Positions 52,313 to 62,006 are shown, numbered from the stretch's first letter. The stretch is 64,000 nt of DNA from Streptomonospora nanhaiensis (GCF_026642255.1 NZ_CP113264.1:5952001-6016000), one strand, 5' to 3'. Notes: generated from the sequence alone by a model not told the origin. Numbers and translations: made by a program.

Positions 52313-54084
52313 GTCCGGGGGCCGGCGTCCGGCCCCCGGTTGTGGCCCCCGTCGCCGTACCTGTGCTCGATCCACTCGTCGGGGTACAGGTGTCGTCCGC
52401 CGTGCTCCGGGGCCTCCGGGGCGCGGCCGTGCGCGCCGCCCGGCCCGCCGTGGGGGCCGGGGTCCCTGCGGTAGGGGTCCGCGGCGGACGGACCGTGTCC
52501 GCCGTGCCCGGACGCCTCGCCCCAGGACGGGGCGCCGTGCGCGGCGCCGCCGGTCGGCGCGGGCCCGCCCCATGCGGGGGTTCCGTGCGCTGGCCCGCCG
52601 CCGTACGGCCCGCTCCACCCCTGTCCGGCCGGGTCGCCGCCGTGCCGCGGCCCGCCCTGGACCGGCCCGCCCTGGACCGGACCGTCCCAGGACGGGGCGC
52701 CGTGCGCGGGGGTCCCGCCGACAGCCGGACCCTCCCACCCGCCCGACGCGTCACCGTACGGCCCACCGTTCAGTGCGGTCCCACCTGCGCCTGCCGCCGC
52801 TCCGGGGGGCGGCGGGCCGCCGGGGCCCGGCCCGCCCTGCGCGGAGCCGTCCGCCCGGTGGCCCTGCGCGGGGGGCGCCCCGAAGGCGCGGGCGCCGTGC
52901 GGCGGGGTGCCTCCGTGCCCGCCGGGCGGGGTCAGGTGGTGGTGCTCCGAGGGGGCCGGGAGCTCGTCGCCGACCGGGGGCACCGCCCCGGTGCCGCCGG
53001 AGGCGGGCCCGTCCCCGTACCCGTCGTACCCGTCCTCGTAGCCGGCGTCCCCGTACCCGTCCTCGTAGTCGTCGCCGTAGTCGTCCTCGTAGTCGTCGCC
53101 GTAGTCCTCGTGGAGGCGCTCGCCCTCCTCCCGGACGGCGGGGGGCGGGAAGACCAGCGAGCGCAGGTCGAGCGCCACGTGCACGACGACCGGCACCCAG
53201 ATGCTGCCCGTGCCCAGGTACAGGACCGTGAAGAGGGTTCCCGACGTGCCGGCGCTGACCAGGCCCCACCAGCCCTGGTAGAGGTGCGCGACGGAGAAGA
53301 GGGCGACCGACAGCACGGCCGCCATCCACAGCGGCGCCCCCAGACCCGCGACGAGGGCGATGAACAGGCCCCGGTACAGCAGTTCCCCGAACACGCCCCC
53401 GGTGACGGCGACTCCGCCCGCCATCGCCCGCTCCGCGGTGGTACGCGGCACGAGGAGCCCGCGCCCGCGCTCCGGCTCGGGGAGGGTCATCGGGGCCGCG
53501 GCGGCCCTGCGCCCCCGGTGTCCGGTGGCCCGTCGGCCCGCGGCCGGGTTCCCGGCGTCCGCGCCGGGCCCGGTCCGCTCCGCGTCCTCAGGCCCCTCCG
53601 GGTCTCCCGGAGAGGCCCCCTCCCGGGCTCCGGGCAGGTCCGCGCGTCCGTTCCCGCGCCCCCGCCGGCCGCCCGCGGCCCGTCGGCCCCCGCCCTTGCG
53701 CGAGGAGCGTCCGGCCGTCCCCGGCAGGTTCACGGGCAGCCCGTTGACCAGGACCCACATCGCGGCGAGGGCGACCAGGCCCCCGACCGCGCCGCCGACG
53801 ACCGGCCCCCAGGCGTCGGGCAGCCTCAGCCCGAGGTCCGAGGGGAGCAGGTCCGGCGAGAGCAGCAGGACGAGGAGGACGACCAGGCCCCAGAGGACGT
53901 GGACCGCCATGGTGACGGCGTGCACCTGTGTCAGCGCGCGTACGTCACCGCCCCGCCTGCCGGAAAGCCACGTGAAGGCCTTCCTGCCGAGGAGGGGCTC
54001 GCCGACCGCCGCGAAGAGGAGCAGCAGGACCGTGAGGACGGTCCCGGCGAAACTGAAGTGAGGAAGAGTCTCCGACCATGGCAC
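52309..54084 (-). CDS. CPBP-family intramembrane protease with long low-complexity tail
   Basis: 591 residues. Eight or so hydrophobic segments lie in 1-120 and 218-310, interrupted by a basic disordered loop (about 120-215). CPBP motif 1 is VFGELLYRGL (Glu 234, Arg 238; the usual first Glu of EExxxR is Gly here). Motif 2 is FSVAHLYQG (His 267) and motif 3 VHVALD (His 302). From about 315 to the end the protein is disordered: an Asp/Tyr repeat, then a Gly/Pro/His/Trp-rich region. CPBP proteins normally have 200-320 residues. GTG start 54084 stands divergent from the EF-G2 gene. Confidence 0.85.
   Translation of the reverse strand: MPWSETLPHFSFAGTVLTVLLLLFAAVGEPLLGRKAFTWLSGRRGGDVRALTQVHAVTMAVHVLWGLVVLLVLLLSPDLLPSDLGLRLPDAWGPVVGGAVGGLVALAAMWVLVNGLPVNLPGTAGRSSRKGGGRRAAGGRRGRGNGRADLPGAREGASPGDPEGPEDAERTGPGADAGNPAAGRRATGHRGRRAAAAPMTLPEPERGRGLLVPRTTAERAMAGGVAVTGGVFGELLYRGLFIALVAGLGAPLWMAAVLSVALFSVAHLYQGWWGLVSAGTSGTLFTVLYLGTGSIWVPVVVHVALDLRSLVFPPPAVREEGERLHEDYGDDYEDDYGDDYEDGYGDAGYEDGYDGYGDGPASGGTGAVPPVGDELPAPSEHHHLTPPGGHGGTPPHGARAFGAPPAQGHRADGSAQGGPGPGGPPPPGAAAGAGGTALNGGPYGDASGGWEGPAVGGTPAHGAPSWDGPVQGGPVQGGPRHGGDPAGQGWSGPYGGGPAHGTPAWGGPAPTGGAAHGAPSWGEASGHGGHGPSAADPYRRDPGPHGGPGGAHGRAPEAPEHGGRHLYPDEWIEHRYGDGGHNRGPDAGPRT
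53061..53108 (-). repeat. Two tandem 24-base repeats inside the CPBP gene
   Basis: Unit at 53061-53084 recurs at 53085-53108 with one mismatch. It encodes the GDDYEDDY units of the acidic tail. Confidence 0.8.
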
Positions 54085-54223
54085 GGGGCAATAGTAGGGG
54101 TCCGAAACACGTCATAGTGCACATGCCGGATTCCGAAGCCGCCGCCCCCTTGCCGTTGAGCCCGGGAAGAGTGACGGTAGAAGTGTCACAGGTCACCTTG
54201 CGGACGGTGACGTCCGGCCCGCC

Positions 54224-56455
54224 GTGACCACCGCCCCACGGATCCCGAAGGGCTGGGCAGCAGGGATGGCAGACCGAGCCGTACACGTGCCGGAGGCCGA
54301 CAGGCCCCAGGACATCCGCAACATCGCGCTGGTCGGTCCGCCCGGCGCCGGGAAGACGAGCCTGGTCGAGGCGCTGCTCGTCGCCGCGGGGGAGATCGGC
54401 CGCCCCGGCAGCGTGGAGGAGGGGACGACGGCGAGCGACCACGACGGCGTCGAGGTCCGCCAGAAGAGGTCGGTCCACCTGACGCTCAACCCGGTGACGG
54501 TCGACGGGGTCAAGGTGAACCTGCTGGACACCCCCGGGTACGCGGACTTCATCGGGGCGATGCGCGCGGGGCTGCGCGGCGCGGACGCCGCCCTGTTCGT
54601 CGTCTCCGCCCTGGACGGCGTGGACGGCCGCACGCGCGTGCTCTGGGAGGAGTGCGCCGCGATCGGCATGCCCCGGGCCGTGGCCGTCACCAGGATCGAC
54701 CACCCCCGCGCGGACTACGACGACGTGGTCGCCCGGTGCCGGGAGTCCTTCGGCCCCGGCGTCCGCCCCGCCTACCTCCCGGCCTACGAGGGGAGCGGGG
54801 ACGACCGCCGCGTGGTCGGCCTCTGGGGGCTCGTCTCCGAGCGCTACCACGACTGCCAGGGCTCCCCTGCGGGAAGCGGGACCGGTGGCGGGACGGCGCC
54901 GTCCCCCGCCCCGCGCCCGGTCCCGGACCGGGTCCGGGAGGCCGCGGGACCGCTCCGGGAGGCCCTGGTCGAGGAGGTGATCACCGGGAGCGGGGACGAG
55001 GTCCTCATGGACCGCTACGTGGAGGGCGGCGAACTCGACCCGGACCTGCTCGTCGCGGACCTCCAGAAGGCCGTCGCCGCGGGCGGCCTCCACCCTGTCA
55101 TCGCCGTCAGCACCACCACGGGCGTGGGCGTGCGGGAGCTGCTGCACGAGCTGCCGCTGTCGTGCCCGGACCCCACGCGGCGCCCGTTCCCTTCGGTCGC
55201 GACCCCGGAGGGCAGGCCGGTGCCCGGGCTGTCCTGCGACCCCGGCGGCCCGCTCGTCGCGGAGGTCCTCAGCACGGCGGCCGACCCGTACGTGGGCAGG
55301 GTGAGCCTGGTACGCGTGTTCTCGGGGACGCTGACCCCGGACTCCGCCGTCCACCTGCACGGCCACGGGGTCCCCTGCGGGCTCACGGGCACGGTCGAGC
55401 TGGACCGGGTCGGCAACGACGAGCGCGCGGGCGCCCTGGCGGTCCCGCTGGGGCGGGGGAGCCGACCCGTCGGACGGGCCGTCGCCGGGGACCTGTGCCT
55501 GGTGGCGAGGCTTCCGGACGCACGCACCGGCGACACGCTCTCCGATCCCGGCCGCCCGCTGCGGGTGTCGCCGTGGCGGTTCCCGCAGCCGCTGCTGCCG
55601 GTGTCGCTGGCCGCCGCGTCCTCCGCCGACGAGGACAAGCTCTCGCAGGCGGTGGCGCGGCTGGTGGCGGAGGACCCGTCGCTGCGGGTCGAGGTGAACC
55701 CGGAGACCCGCCAGATGGTGCTGTGGAGCCTGGGCGAGGCGCACCTCGACGCCGCCCTCGACCGGTTGGAGCACCGGCACGGGGTGCGGGTGGAGACCGG
55801 TGGGGTGAGGGTCCCGCTGCGGGAGACCTTCGCGGTCCCGGCCCAGGGGCTGGGCCGCAACGTGAAGCAGAGCGGCGGGCACGGGGAGTTCGGCGTCTGC
55901 CGGATCCGGGTGGAGCCGCTGGCCCCGGGTTCGGGCCTGGAGTTCGTGGACGAGACCGTCGGCGGCGTGGTGCCCCGGCAGTTCGTGCCGTCGGTGGAGA
56001 AGGGCGTCCGCGCCCAGATGGCGGACGGCGTGGAATCCGGGTATCCGCTGGTGGACATCCGGGTGACGCTGTACGACGGCAAGGCGCACCCGGTGGACTC
56101 CTCGGACGCGGCCTTCCAGAAGGCGGGGCGCCTGGCGCTCAGGGACGCCGCCGCGGCCGGCGGGCTGGCGGTGCTGGAGCCCGTGTCCGATGTGGCGGTG
56201 GAGGTGGACGACTCCTACCTGGGCCCGGTCCTGAGCGACCTGTCGGCCCGGCGGGGCAGGGTGGTCGGCACCGGGACGGCGTCGGGCGGCAGGGCGGTGG
56301 TGCGGGCGGAGGTCCCGGAGCTGGAGATCACCCGGTACGCGGTGGAGCTGAGGTCGGTCTCGCACGGCACCGGGGTGTTCACCCGGGAGTACCTGCGCCA
56401 CGAGCCGCTGCCGCCGCAGGCGGCGGCGAGGCTGTCCCGGGCCGGCCGGGGCTGA
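54224..56455 (+). CDS. Elongation factor G-like protein (EF-G2 type)
   Basis: 743 residues with EF-G order. The GTPase domain has the P-loop GPPGAGKT (38-45) and DTPG (102-105). Domain II is at about 330-430, domain III at about 450-525, domain IV at about 530-650 (NVKQSGGHG, EFVDETVGG) and domain V at the end. The NKxD guanine-specificity motif is TRID (156-159), as in the second EF-G (FusA2) of mycobacteria. The role of EF-G2 is not translocation as far as known. GTG 54224 gives the full frame; ATG 54266 (MADRAVH) is a plausible shorter start. Confidence 0.93.
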   Translation: MTTAPRIPKGWAAGMADRAVHVPEADRPQDIRNIALVGPPGAGKTSLVEALLVAAGEIGRPGSVEEGTTASDHDGVEVRQKRSVHLTLNPVTVDGVKVNLLDTPGYADFIGAMRAGLRGADAALFVVSALDGVDGRTRVLWEECAAIGMPRAVAVTRIDHPRADYDDVVARCRESFGPGVRPAYLPAYEGSGDDRRVVGLWGLVSERYHDCQGSPAGSGTGGGTAPSPAPRPVPDRVREAAGPLREALVEEVITGSGDEVLMDRYVEGGELDPDLLVADLQKAVAAGGLHPVIAVSTTTGVGVRELLHELPLSCPDPTRRPFPSVATPEGRPVPGLSCDPGGPLVAEVLSTAADPYVGRVSLVRVFSGTLTPDSAVHLHGHGVPCGLTGTVELDRVGNDERAGALAVPLGRGSRPVGRAVAGDLCLVARLPDARTGDTLSDPGRPLRVSPWRFPQPLLPVSLAAASSADEDKLSQAVARLVAEDPSLRVEVNPETRQMVLWSLGEAHLDAALDRLEHRHGVRVETGGVRVPLRETFAVPAQGLGRNVKQSGGHGEFGVCRIRVEPLAPGSGLEFVDETVGGVVPRQFVPSVEKGVRAQMADGVESGYPLVDIRVTLYDGKAHPVDSSDAAFQKAGRLALRDAAAAGGLAVLEPVSDVAVEVDDSYLGPVLSDLSARRGRVVGTGTASGGRAVVRAEVPELEITRYAVELRSVSHGTGVFTREYLRHEPLPPQAAARLSRAGRG

Positions 56456-56570
56456 CGCGCGGCGGCCCCTCCCCGGGGGCGGACGGGCGCCCGCGCCGCC
56501 GCACGCGGCCGGACCGCCTCCCCGCCGGGCGGGCCCGGACGCCCCTCGGGGCCGGGGAACGGCACGGCGC

Positions 56571-57374
56571 CTAGAAGACGCGCCCCGGGCGGCTGCGGTC
56601 GGCCAGCGCCGCGAACCGGAACGTGTTCACCGGGTGGCTGGACAGGAGGTTGACCAGGAGCACGAAGAACCCCGTGTCGGTCCGCGCCCGCGCGGCGATG
56701 TCGTCGAAGTCCACCGACGGGTACAGGTACTTGCCCACCGCGAGGGCCCTCAGCCCCTGCATGCCCTCGGGGCAGAACGCGTAGGCGTGGTTGTCCGCCG
56801 TGTACTCCTGGGCGCGTCCCAGGGAGCTGCCGACGCCGGGGATCACGTTCGCCACCGAGACGCCGAAGTGCCGCCAGAACGACGTGTGGCCCGCCGCGAT
56901 GTGCCCCACCTCGTGCCCGATCACGAACCGCAGGGCGTCGGGGTCGGCGAGGCGTCCGCCCACCTCGAACAGGTCGCTGTTGATCGCCACGTAGCGGCGG
57001 AACCCGTGCCCGGAGGCGTAGGCGTTGATCACGCCGTTGCCGAGCACGACGTACGCCTCGGGCGCCTGCGGCATGCGGAACGCGGCGGCGGCCTCGACGA
57101 CCATCCGGTACGCCTCGGGGAACTGGTCCTCGGTGATGCGGACCCCGTTGACCCTCTGCCTGGCGTACAGCTGCCCGCGCACGAAGTACACGAGCGCGGG
57201 CAGGCTGAGCAGGAGCAGCGGTTCGTTCGGGTCGCCGGAGTAGGCGCGGCTGACCGCGCCCACCACGGCGAACACGGTCACCGCGACGCAGGCCACGAGG
57301 ACGGGGATCTCCCGGGGGTGGCGCAGGGACCCGCGCAGGCGGCGGTCGGCCCACCGCCAGGGGCCGTGCCCCAT
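56571..57374 (-). CDS. M48-family zinc metallopeptidase, membrane-bound
   Basis: 267 residues. Two N-terminal hydrophobic helices (about 24-75), then the zinc site VIGHEVGHIAAGH (about 153-165) and the downstream Glu ligand in RAQEYTADNHAYAF. This is the HtpX/Ste24-like group. The proline-poor compact form is typical of actinobacterial members. It lies 6 bases after the M20 gene stop on the same strand, probably one operon. Confidence 0.9.
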   Translation of the reverse strand: MGHGPWRWADRRLRGSLRHPREIPVLVACVAVTVFAVVGAVSRAYSGDPNEPLLLLSLPALVYFVRGQLYARQRVNGVRITEDQFPEAYRMVVEAAAAFRMPQAPEAYVVLGNGVINAYASGHGFRRYVAINSDLFEVGGRLADPDALRFVIGHEVGHIAAGHTSFWRHFGVSVANVIPGVGSSLGRAQEYTADNHAYAFCPEGMQGLRALAVGKYLYPSVDFDDIAARARTDTGFFVLLVNLLSSHPVNTFRFAALADRSRPGRVF

Positions 57375-57380
57375 CCGCCG

Positions 57381-59276
57381 TCAGAGACGGTACTCGGCGT
57401 CGGGCAGGTCGTCGTCGGGCCCGTGGGGCGGCGGAGCGTGGTGGGCGCTGCCCCGGGGCGGCGGACCGCCGTAGGACGGTCCCGCGGGAGGTCCCTGGGG
57501 CGGGCCCTGCGGGACGCCGTCGTCGTCGAGGATCGAGGCCATGTCCGTCGACAGGGTGGACTCCTCGGCCTTGTCGCTGCGCCACTCGTCGCGCAGCTCG
57601 TCGTCCTGCGCCCCCATCACGGCGTCCATGTCGGCGTCGTAGGTGGACTTGGCCGGGTCCTGCGCGGGGTCGGGCCAGGAGGAGGCCAGGAACGCGCTGT
57701 CGTAGGCGTCGTTGGGCTCGGGCGGCCCCGCCTGGGCCGGGCGGCCCCCGGGGGCGGGCAGGCCCTGCGGCGGACCGAACGGGTCGGACAGGGGGTCGGA
57801 GAGCGGGGCCGCCGGCTGCGGGGCGGTCTCGCCCCGGGCGGGGGCGCCGCCGAACGGGTCGACCGGGTCTCCGGCGACCGCGCGCGGCTCGTGGACCGCG
57901 TCGGGGGCCGGCCCCGGGAAGGCCGCGCCGGCCGGGGCCGAGGAGGCCCCGCCCCGCGCCCCGTCGGCGCCCAGGTAGGACAGGGCGGCGACGGTGATCG
58001 CCGCGAGCCCCGCGCGCAGGGTGGGTTCGCGCGCGGGCGCGAAGAACGGCGAGTGGTTGCTGGGGACGTTGCCCATCTTCTCGTACGGGGTGTCGCCGGG
58101 CGCCGCCTCCCACACGTCGTGGGGCGTGGCGCCGACGAACCAGAACACGTACGGGATGGGCTGGGGGTCGCCGGGGAGGCCGAAGTAGTTGAAGTCCTCC
58201 GTGCCGGGCGAGGGGTCCGGCAGGTGGATCACGTAGTCCTCGCCGAAGTAGGCGTGGTGGGCCGCGGCCACCTCCGCCGAGCAGGTGGCGTCGTTGCGGG
58301 TGACGCCGCAGGAGACGAACATCTCGATGTCGGGCTCGCGGGCGGCCCCGGACGCCGCGGCCTCGGCGCGCACGATCCGCTCGATGGCGGACTCCAGCTG
58401 GTCCGCGACGTTGTCGTTGAGGGCCCGGGTGTTGATCTCCAGGTAGGCCTCGTCGGGGATGATGTTGGCCTTCGTCCCGGCCTGGATCCTGCCGACGGTC
58501 AGGACCGCCATCTCGCTCGGGCTGATCTCCCGGGAGACCACGCCCTGGAGGCGGGTGACGATGTTCGCGGCGATGACCACCGGGTCGACGGTGGTGTGCG
58601 GCTGGGAGGCGTGGCCGCCCTCGCCGTGCACGCGCACCCGGTAGGCGCGCGAGGCGCCCAGGATGATCCCGGCGCGGTGGGAGATGAGTCCGGCGGGCTG
58701 CGGGCCGAGGTGCTGGCCGAGGATGACGTCGGGGCGGCCGAAGCGGTCGTAGAGGCCGTCGGCGAGCATCGCCTGGGCGCCGTCGAGGGTCTCCTCGGCG
58801 GGCTGGGCGACGATCATGACGGTGCCGGCCCACTCGTCGCGGGTCTCGGAGAGGAGGTCGGCCGCTCCCACGAGGCAGGCGGTGTGGGCGTCGTGTCCGC
58901 AGGCGTGCATGACGGGGACCTCGACGCCGTCCTCGTCGGGGGCGCGGGTCGTGCTCGCGTACGGGAGGCCGGTCTTCTCCTCCAGGGGGAGCGCGTCCAT
59001 GTCGGCGCGGAGCATCACCGTGGGTCCGGGGCCGTTGCGGAGAATGCCCACGACACCGGTGCCGCCGATCCCCTTGTGGACCTCGTACCCGGTCCGGGTG
59101 AGCCACTCGGCGACGCCGCTGGCGGTCCGCTGCTCGGCGTGGGAGAGTTCCGGGTTCTTGTGCAGATCGACGTAGAACCCCTCCACGAGCGGGAAGAGCT
59201 CGTCGAGGAGTCGCATGACCACGCTCCCGTGCTGGGCTGCACGGTCGGGGTCCACCGCGTGCGGCACGGTTTCCAC
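57381..59276 (-). CDS. M20-family amidohydrolase with disordered C-terminal tail
   Basis: 631 residues. The first 440 form a complete M20D amidohydrolase: the metal site is MHACGHDAHT (123-132), AEE (160-162) and the HSPFF loop (408-412), with the dimerisation lid about 200-310. Such enzymes cut N-acyl amino acids or similar amides. Residues 440-631 are a Pro/Gly/Ala/Asp-rich tail, ending in DDDLPDAEYRL, that family members of about 400 residues lack. Start ATG 59276; the following M48 protease gene is 6 bases away. Confidence 0.9.
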   Translation of the reverse strand: METVPHAVDPDRAAQHGSVVMRLLDELFPLVEGFYVDLHKNPELSHAEQRTASGVAEWLTRTGYEVHKGIGGTGVVGILRNGPGPTVMLRADMDALPLEEKTGLPYASTTRAPDEDGVEVPVMHACGHDAHTACLVGAADLLSETRDEWAGTVMIVAQPAEETLDGAQAMLADGLYDRFGRPDVILGQHLGPQPAGLISHRAGIILGASRAYRVRVHGEGGHASQPHTTVDPVVIAANIVTRLQGVVSREISPSEMAVLTVGRIQAGTKANIIPDEAYLEINTRALNDNVADQLESAIERIVRAEAAASGAAREPDIEMFVSCGVTRNDATCSAEVAAAHHAYFGEDYVIHLPDPSPGTEDFNYFGLPGDPQPIPYVFWFVGATPHDVWEAAPGDTPYEKMGNVPSNHSPFFAPAREPTLRAGLAAITVAALSYLGADGARGGASSAPAGAAFPGPAPDAVHEPRAVAGDPVDPFGGAPARGETAPQPAAPLSDPLSDPFGPPQGLPAPGGRPAQAGPPEPNDAYDSAFLASSWPDPAQDPAKSTYDADMDAVMGAQDDELRDEWRSDKAEESTLSTDMASILDDDGVPQGPPQGPPAGPSYGGPPPRGSAHHAPPPHGPDDDLPDAEYRL

Positions 59277-59713
59277 CGCCTTCTTCCGTATCTCGACTGG
59301 ACGGGCACTGCCTGACGGCTCAGCCTAGCGGCGCGGTCGTCACGGCCACACACCGACACGTTCACCCAGCGTCCGCCACGGTCCCGCAGATGGGTTAGGG
59401 TCTGCACACGGAAAGCCATCCCCGCCCGAGCCGGTCACATTACGTGTGTCCCGCTCGTCCCGTCCTCACCGTGCGTACGGAAGGACCCGGGGAACTTTCC
59501 ACAGATTTGGGAGAACCGCTGGCGTACCTTGCAACATCACAGTAAGGTAACGCAGCACATGCTGATTCATCCGACCTTCCGGTGCCTCCCCTCGCGCGCC
59601 AAGCGGCACCCTCTCATCCGAGCCCCGGCCCCCGAGGCCGGCCCAGACCCCTTCCACGGGGTCCGTCGGACCACGAACCCGCCCGAGAAAACAGTGATCT
59701 ACGGAGTCCACTC
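59277..59713. other. 437-base divergent promoter region
   Basis: Between the M20 gene (minus) and the acyltransferase (plus). No gene seen. An inverted pair TACCTT (59525-59530) / AAGGTA (59544-59549) lies in a less GC-rich patch and may be an operator or promoter element. Confidence 0.4.
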
Positions 59714-60877
59714 GTGGCCTCATCCATGACCAGTCCGGCCTCCCGCCCTCCGGAACCCGGGCAGGGCGCGACCACCGGGGGTCCCGCCCCCGAGACCGTC
59801 CAGGCACCGGGGCGCGACGCCCGGCTGGACAACGCCAAGTTCATCCTCATCGCGCTGGTCGTCGTCGGCCACGCGATCGAGCCCCTGAGGGACCACGGGC
59901 CCACGGGCGCCCTGTACTACTGGATCTACTTCTTCCACATGCCCGCGTTCATCATGATCAGCGGGTACCTGTCGCGGTCCTTCGACGCCTCGTCGAACCG
60001 CGTGGAGAAGCTGGTCCTGACGGTGGCCGTCCCGTACCTCATCTTCTGGACGATCCACCAGACCATCTACTTCTTCGAGCGCGGCGGCCTTCCCGACGCG
60101 GCCTCGGTGCTCAAGCCGACCTGGACCCTGTGGTTCCTGGTCGCGCTCTTCCTCTGGCGCCTGAGCGTGCCGGTCTGGAAGCAGCTGCGCTGGCCCGTGC
60201 TCATCGCCGTGGTCGTCTCGATGTTCGGCGCCACCGCGAGCCTGGGCGAGACGCTCTCCATGGGCCGCGTCGTCAGCTTCCTCCCCTTCTTCGTGCTGGG
60301 GCTGAGCCTGCGGCGCGAGCACTTCGCCCTCCTGGACCGGCTGTGGGTGCGGATCCTGTCCGTGTTCGTGCTCGGCATGACGGCCGTGCTGGCCGTGCCC
60401 ATCTCCGACCGGCTGAGCCGCGACTGGCTCTTCTGGAAGGACAGCCTCACCGACCGGGACATCGACCCGCTCCTGCCCAGCTTCGGGATCCGGCTCGCCT
60501 TCATGGGCCTGGCCCTGCTGATGACCGTCGCGGTGCTGGCGCTCACGCCCAAGCAGCGCACCTGGTTCACCTCCCTGGGCGCGTACACCCTCTACATCTA
60601 CCTCGGCCACTCGGTGGTCCTGCTCCTGCTCAAGGCCTCGCCCTGGTACGACGTGGTGGGCGGGCCGACGGGCACGGCGATCACCGCCGCGGGTGCGGCG
60701 GCCCTGACACTGCTGCTGTGCACCCCGTGGGTGCGCAAGTGCATGCAGTGGGCGGTCGAACCCCAGCTGACGTGGTTCCTGCGCAAGGACTCCACGCTCC
60801 GCCCGGAGAACCGCGAGCGCGCGCGCAAGGACGGCGGCCCGGGCGACCCGAAGAAGAAGGAGACCGCCGGGGTCTGA
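59714..60877 (+). CDS. Membrane acyltransferase, family 3
   Basis: 387 residues with about ten hydrophobic segments. The N-terminal LDNAKFILIALVVVGHAIEPL (His in the first helix) and the HMPAFIMISGYLS loop are the acyltransferase-3 signature (fucose 4-O-acetylase/NolL-like). It transfers acyl groups to surface glycans or lipids. The start is GTG 59714 because GGAG lies 7 bases upstream; ATG 59726 lacks a site. The C-terminus is charged and cytoplasmic. Confidence 0.88.
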   Translation: MASSMTSPASRPPEPGQGATTGGPAPETVQAPGRDARLDNAKFILIALVVVGHAIEPLRDHGPTGALYYWIYFFHMPAFIMISGYLSRSFDASSNRVEKLVLTVAVPYLIFWTIHQTIYFFERGGLPDAASVLKPTWTLWFLVALFLWRLSVPVWKQLRWPVLIAVVVSMFGATASLGETLSMGRVVSFLPFFVLGLSLRREHFALLDRLWVRILSVFVLGMTAVLAVPISDRLSRDWLFWKDSLTDRDIDPLLPSFGIRLAFMGLALLMTVAVLALTPKQRTWFTSLGAYTLYIYLGHSVVLLLLKASPWYDVVGGPTGTAITAAGAAALTLLLCTPWVRKCMQWAVEPQLTWFLRKDSTLRPENRERARKDGGPGDPKKKETAGV

Positions 60878-61005
60878 GGCGGGCCCCGCCGGCCCGACAG
60901 GACGGCGTCCGGGCCGCCGCGGAGCGGGATCGCGGAGGCCGGGCCGTCCGTCGGTTGCCATGGGGCGCGAGGGGAACACGGGGACACAGGGAATCGGATA
61001 CGGGG

Positions 61006-61037
61006 AAGGGGCGGTGCGCTTTCGCGCACCGCCCCTT
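61006..61037. terminator. Bidirectional terminator, 14-bp stem
   Basis: AAGGGGCGGTGCGC / GCGCACCGCCCCTT with a TTTC loop, between the convergent acyltransferase and phosphatidyltransferase genes. Confidence 0.8.
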
Positions 61038-61061
61038 CTTCGTCCTCGGAACCGGCCGGGT

Positions 61062-62006
61062 TCAGCTCCCGCCGGAGGCCGTCTCCGCGGGGGCCGCCGC
61101 GACGGCGCCGGAGGCGAGCAGCTGGCGGCGGCGGGCCTCGAACCTGCGCGTGTCCTTCCACAGCCGCAGGACCAGGACGACCTCGAAGAGGGCGAGCGCC
61201 AGGACGGAGAACACCGCGGTCGGGATGATCAGGCTGTTCAGCGGCGTGAACAGGGCGACCACGACGGTCATCGGGGCCACCACGCACAGGAACATCTCGA
61301 ACTCGATGCCGCTGAACAGGTGGGGCCGCACCCTGTTCCGGAGCAGGAAGTCGCGCACACGCGGGTAGAAGCCGGTCGGGGCCGGGGCGTCCGGGCGCGC
61401 GGGGGCGTCCGCCATCTCGTCGTCCTCCGGGTCCCCGTCGCCCAGGCCCGCCGCGGGCTGTCCCGGCCGCGTCTCGCCCGAGAGCTCCGCGATGGTCTGG
61501 TGCATGGCCCGGCGGGTCTTGGCGACCTGGGAGCCGTTGAGGTAGCGCAGCAGGTCGAAGAAGACCACGACCGGCGCGACGATCAGGTAGGCGGCGTTCC
61601 CGGTGACCGCCCACTGGGTGACGAGGAGCGCCATGACGCAGCCGAAGAACCGGATGCGGTCGAACACGAAGTCGACCCAGCTGCCGAAGACCGAGCCGTT
61701 GCCCTTGAGGCGGGCGATCTTGCCGTCCATGCAGTCCAGCACGAAGCTGAGGTGGAACAGCAGCCCGCCCAGCACCAGCCAGCCCCAACCGGTCCCCTCG
61801 ACGAAGGCCGGGGCGACGAAGCAGAGGGCGGAGAGCAGACCGAGGACGCCGGCGCCCAGCGTCAGCTGGTTGGGGGTGATGCCGGTGCGGTTCGCGGTCC
61901 AGACCACGAGACGCCCTGCGAGGGGATCGACCAGGAAGACCGTCCACCAGGCGTCCTTCGCCTTGTAGGTCTCTTCCTTGACTTGCGCGAACGTGAAACG
62001 CGGCAT
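61062..62006 (-). CDS. CDP-alcohol phosphatidyltransferase
   Basis: 314 residues, about six hydrophobic helices. The catalytic CDP-OH-P motif D-x2-DG-x2-AR-x8-G-x3-D-x3-D is intact: DCMDGKIARLKGNGSVFGSW, then VDFVFD (about 98-123). It makes a phospholipid or phosphoinositol-type product from CDP-diacylglycerol or a CDP-alcohol. An acidic insertion (about 180-205) is unusual. ATG 62006 has GGAG 7 bases upstream. Divergent from guaB1. Confidence 0.9.
   Translation of the reverse strand: MPRFTFAQVKEETYKAKDAWWTVFLVDPLAGRLVVWTANRTGITPNQLTLGAGVLGLLSALCFVAPAFVEGTGWGWLVLGGLLFHLSFVLDCMDGKIARLKGNGSVFGSWVDFVFDRIRFFGCVMALLVTQWAVTGNAAYLIVAPVVVFFDLLRYLNGSQVAKTRRAMHQTIAELSGETRPGQPAAGLGDGDPEDDEMADAPARPDAPAPTGFYPRVRDFLLRNRVRPHLFSGIEFEMFLCVVAPMTVVVALFTPLNSLIIPTAVFSVLALALFEVVLVLRLWKDTRRFEARRRQLLASGAVAAAPAETASGGS

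Noticed and set aside
53041..53110. Short tandem repeats suggestive of a CRISPR or minisatellite
   Set aside because: The 24-base units are in frame and encode the acidic Asp/Tyr tail of the CPBP protein; there are no spacers.
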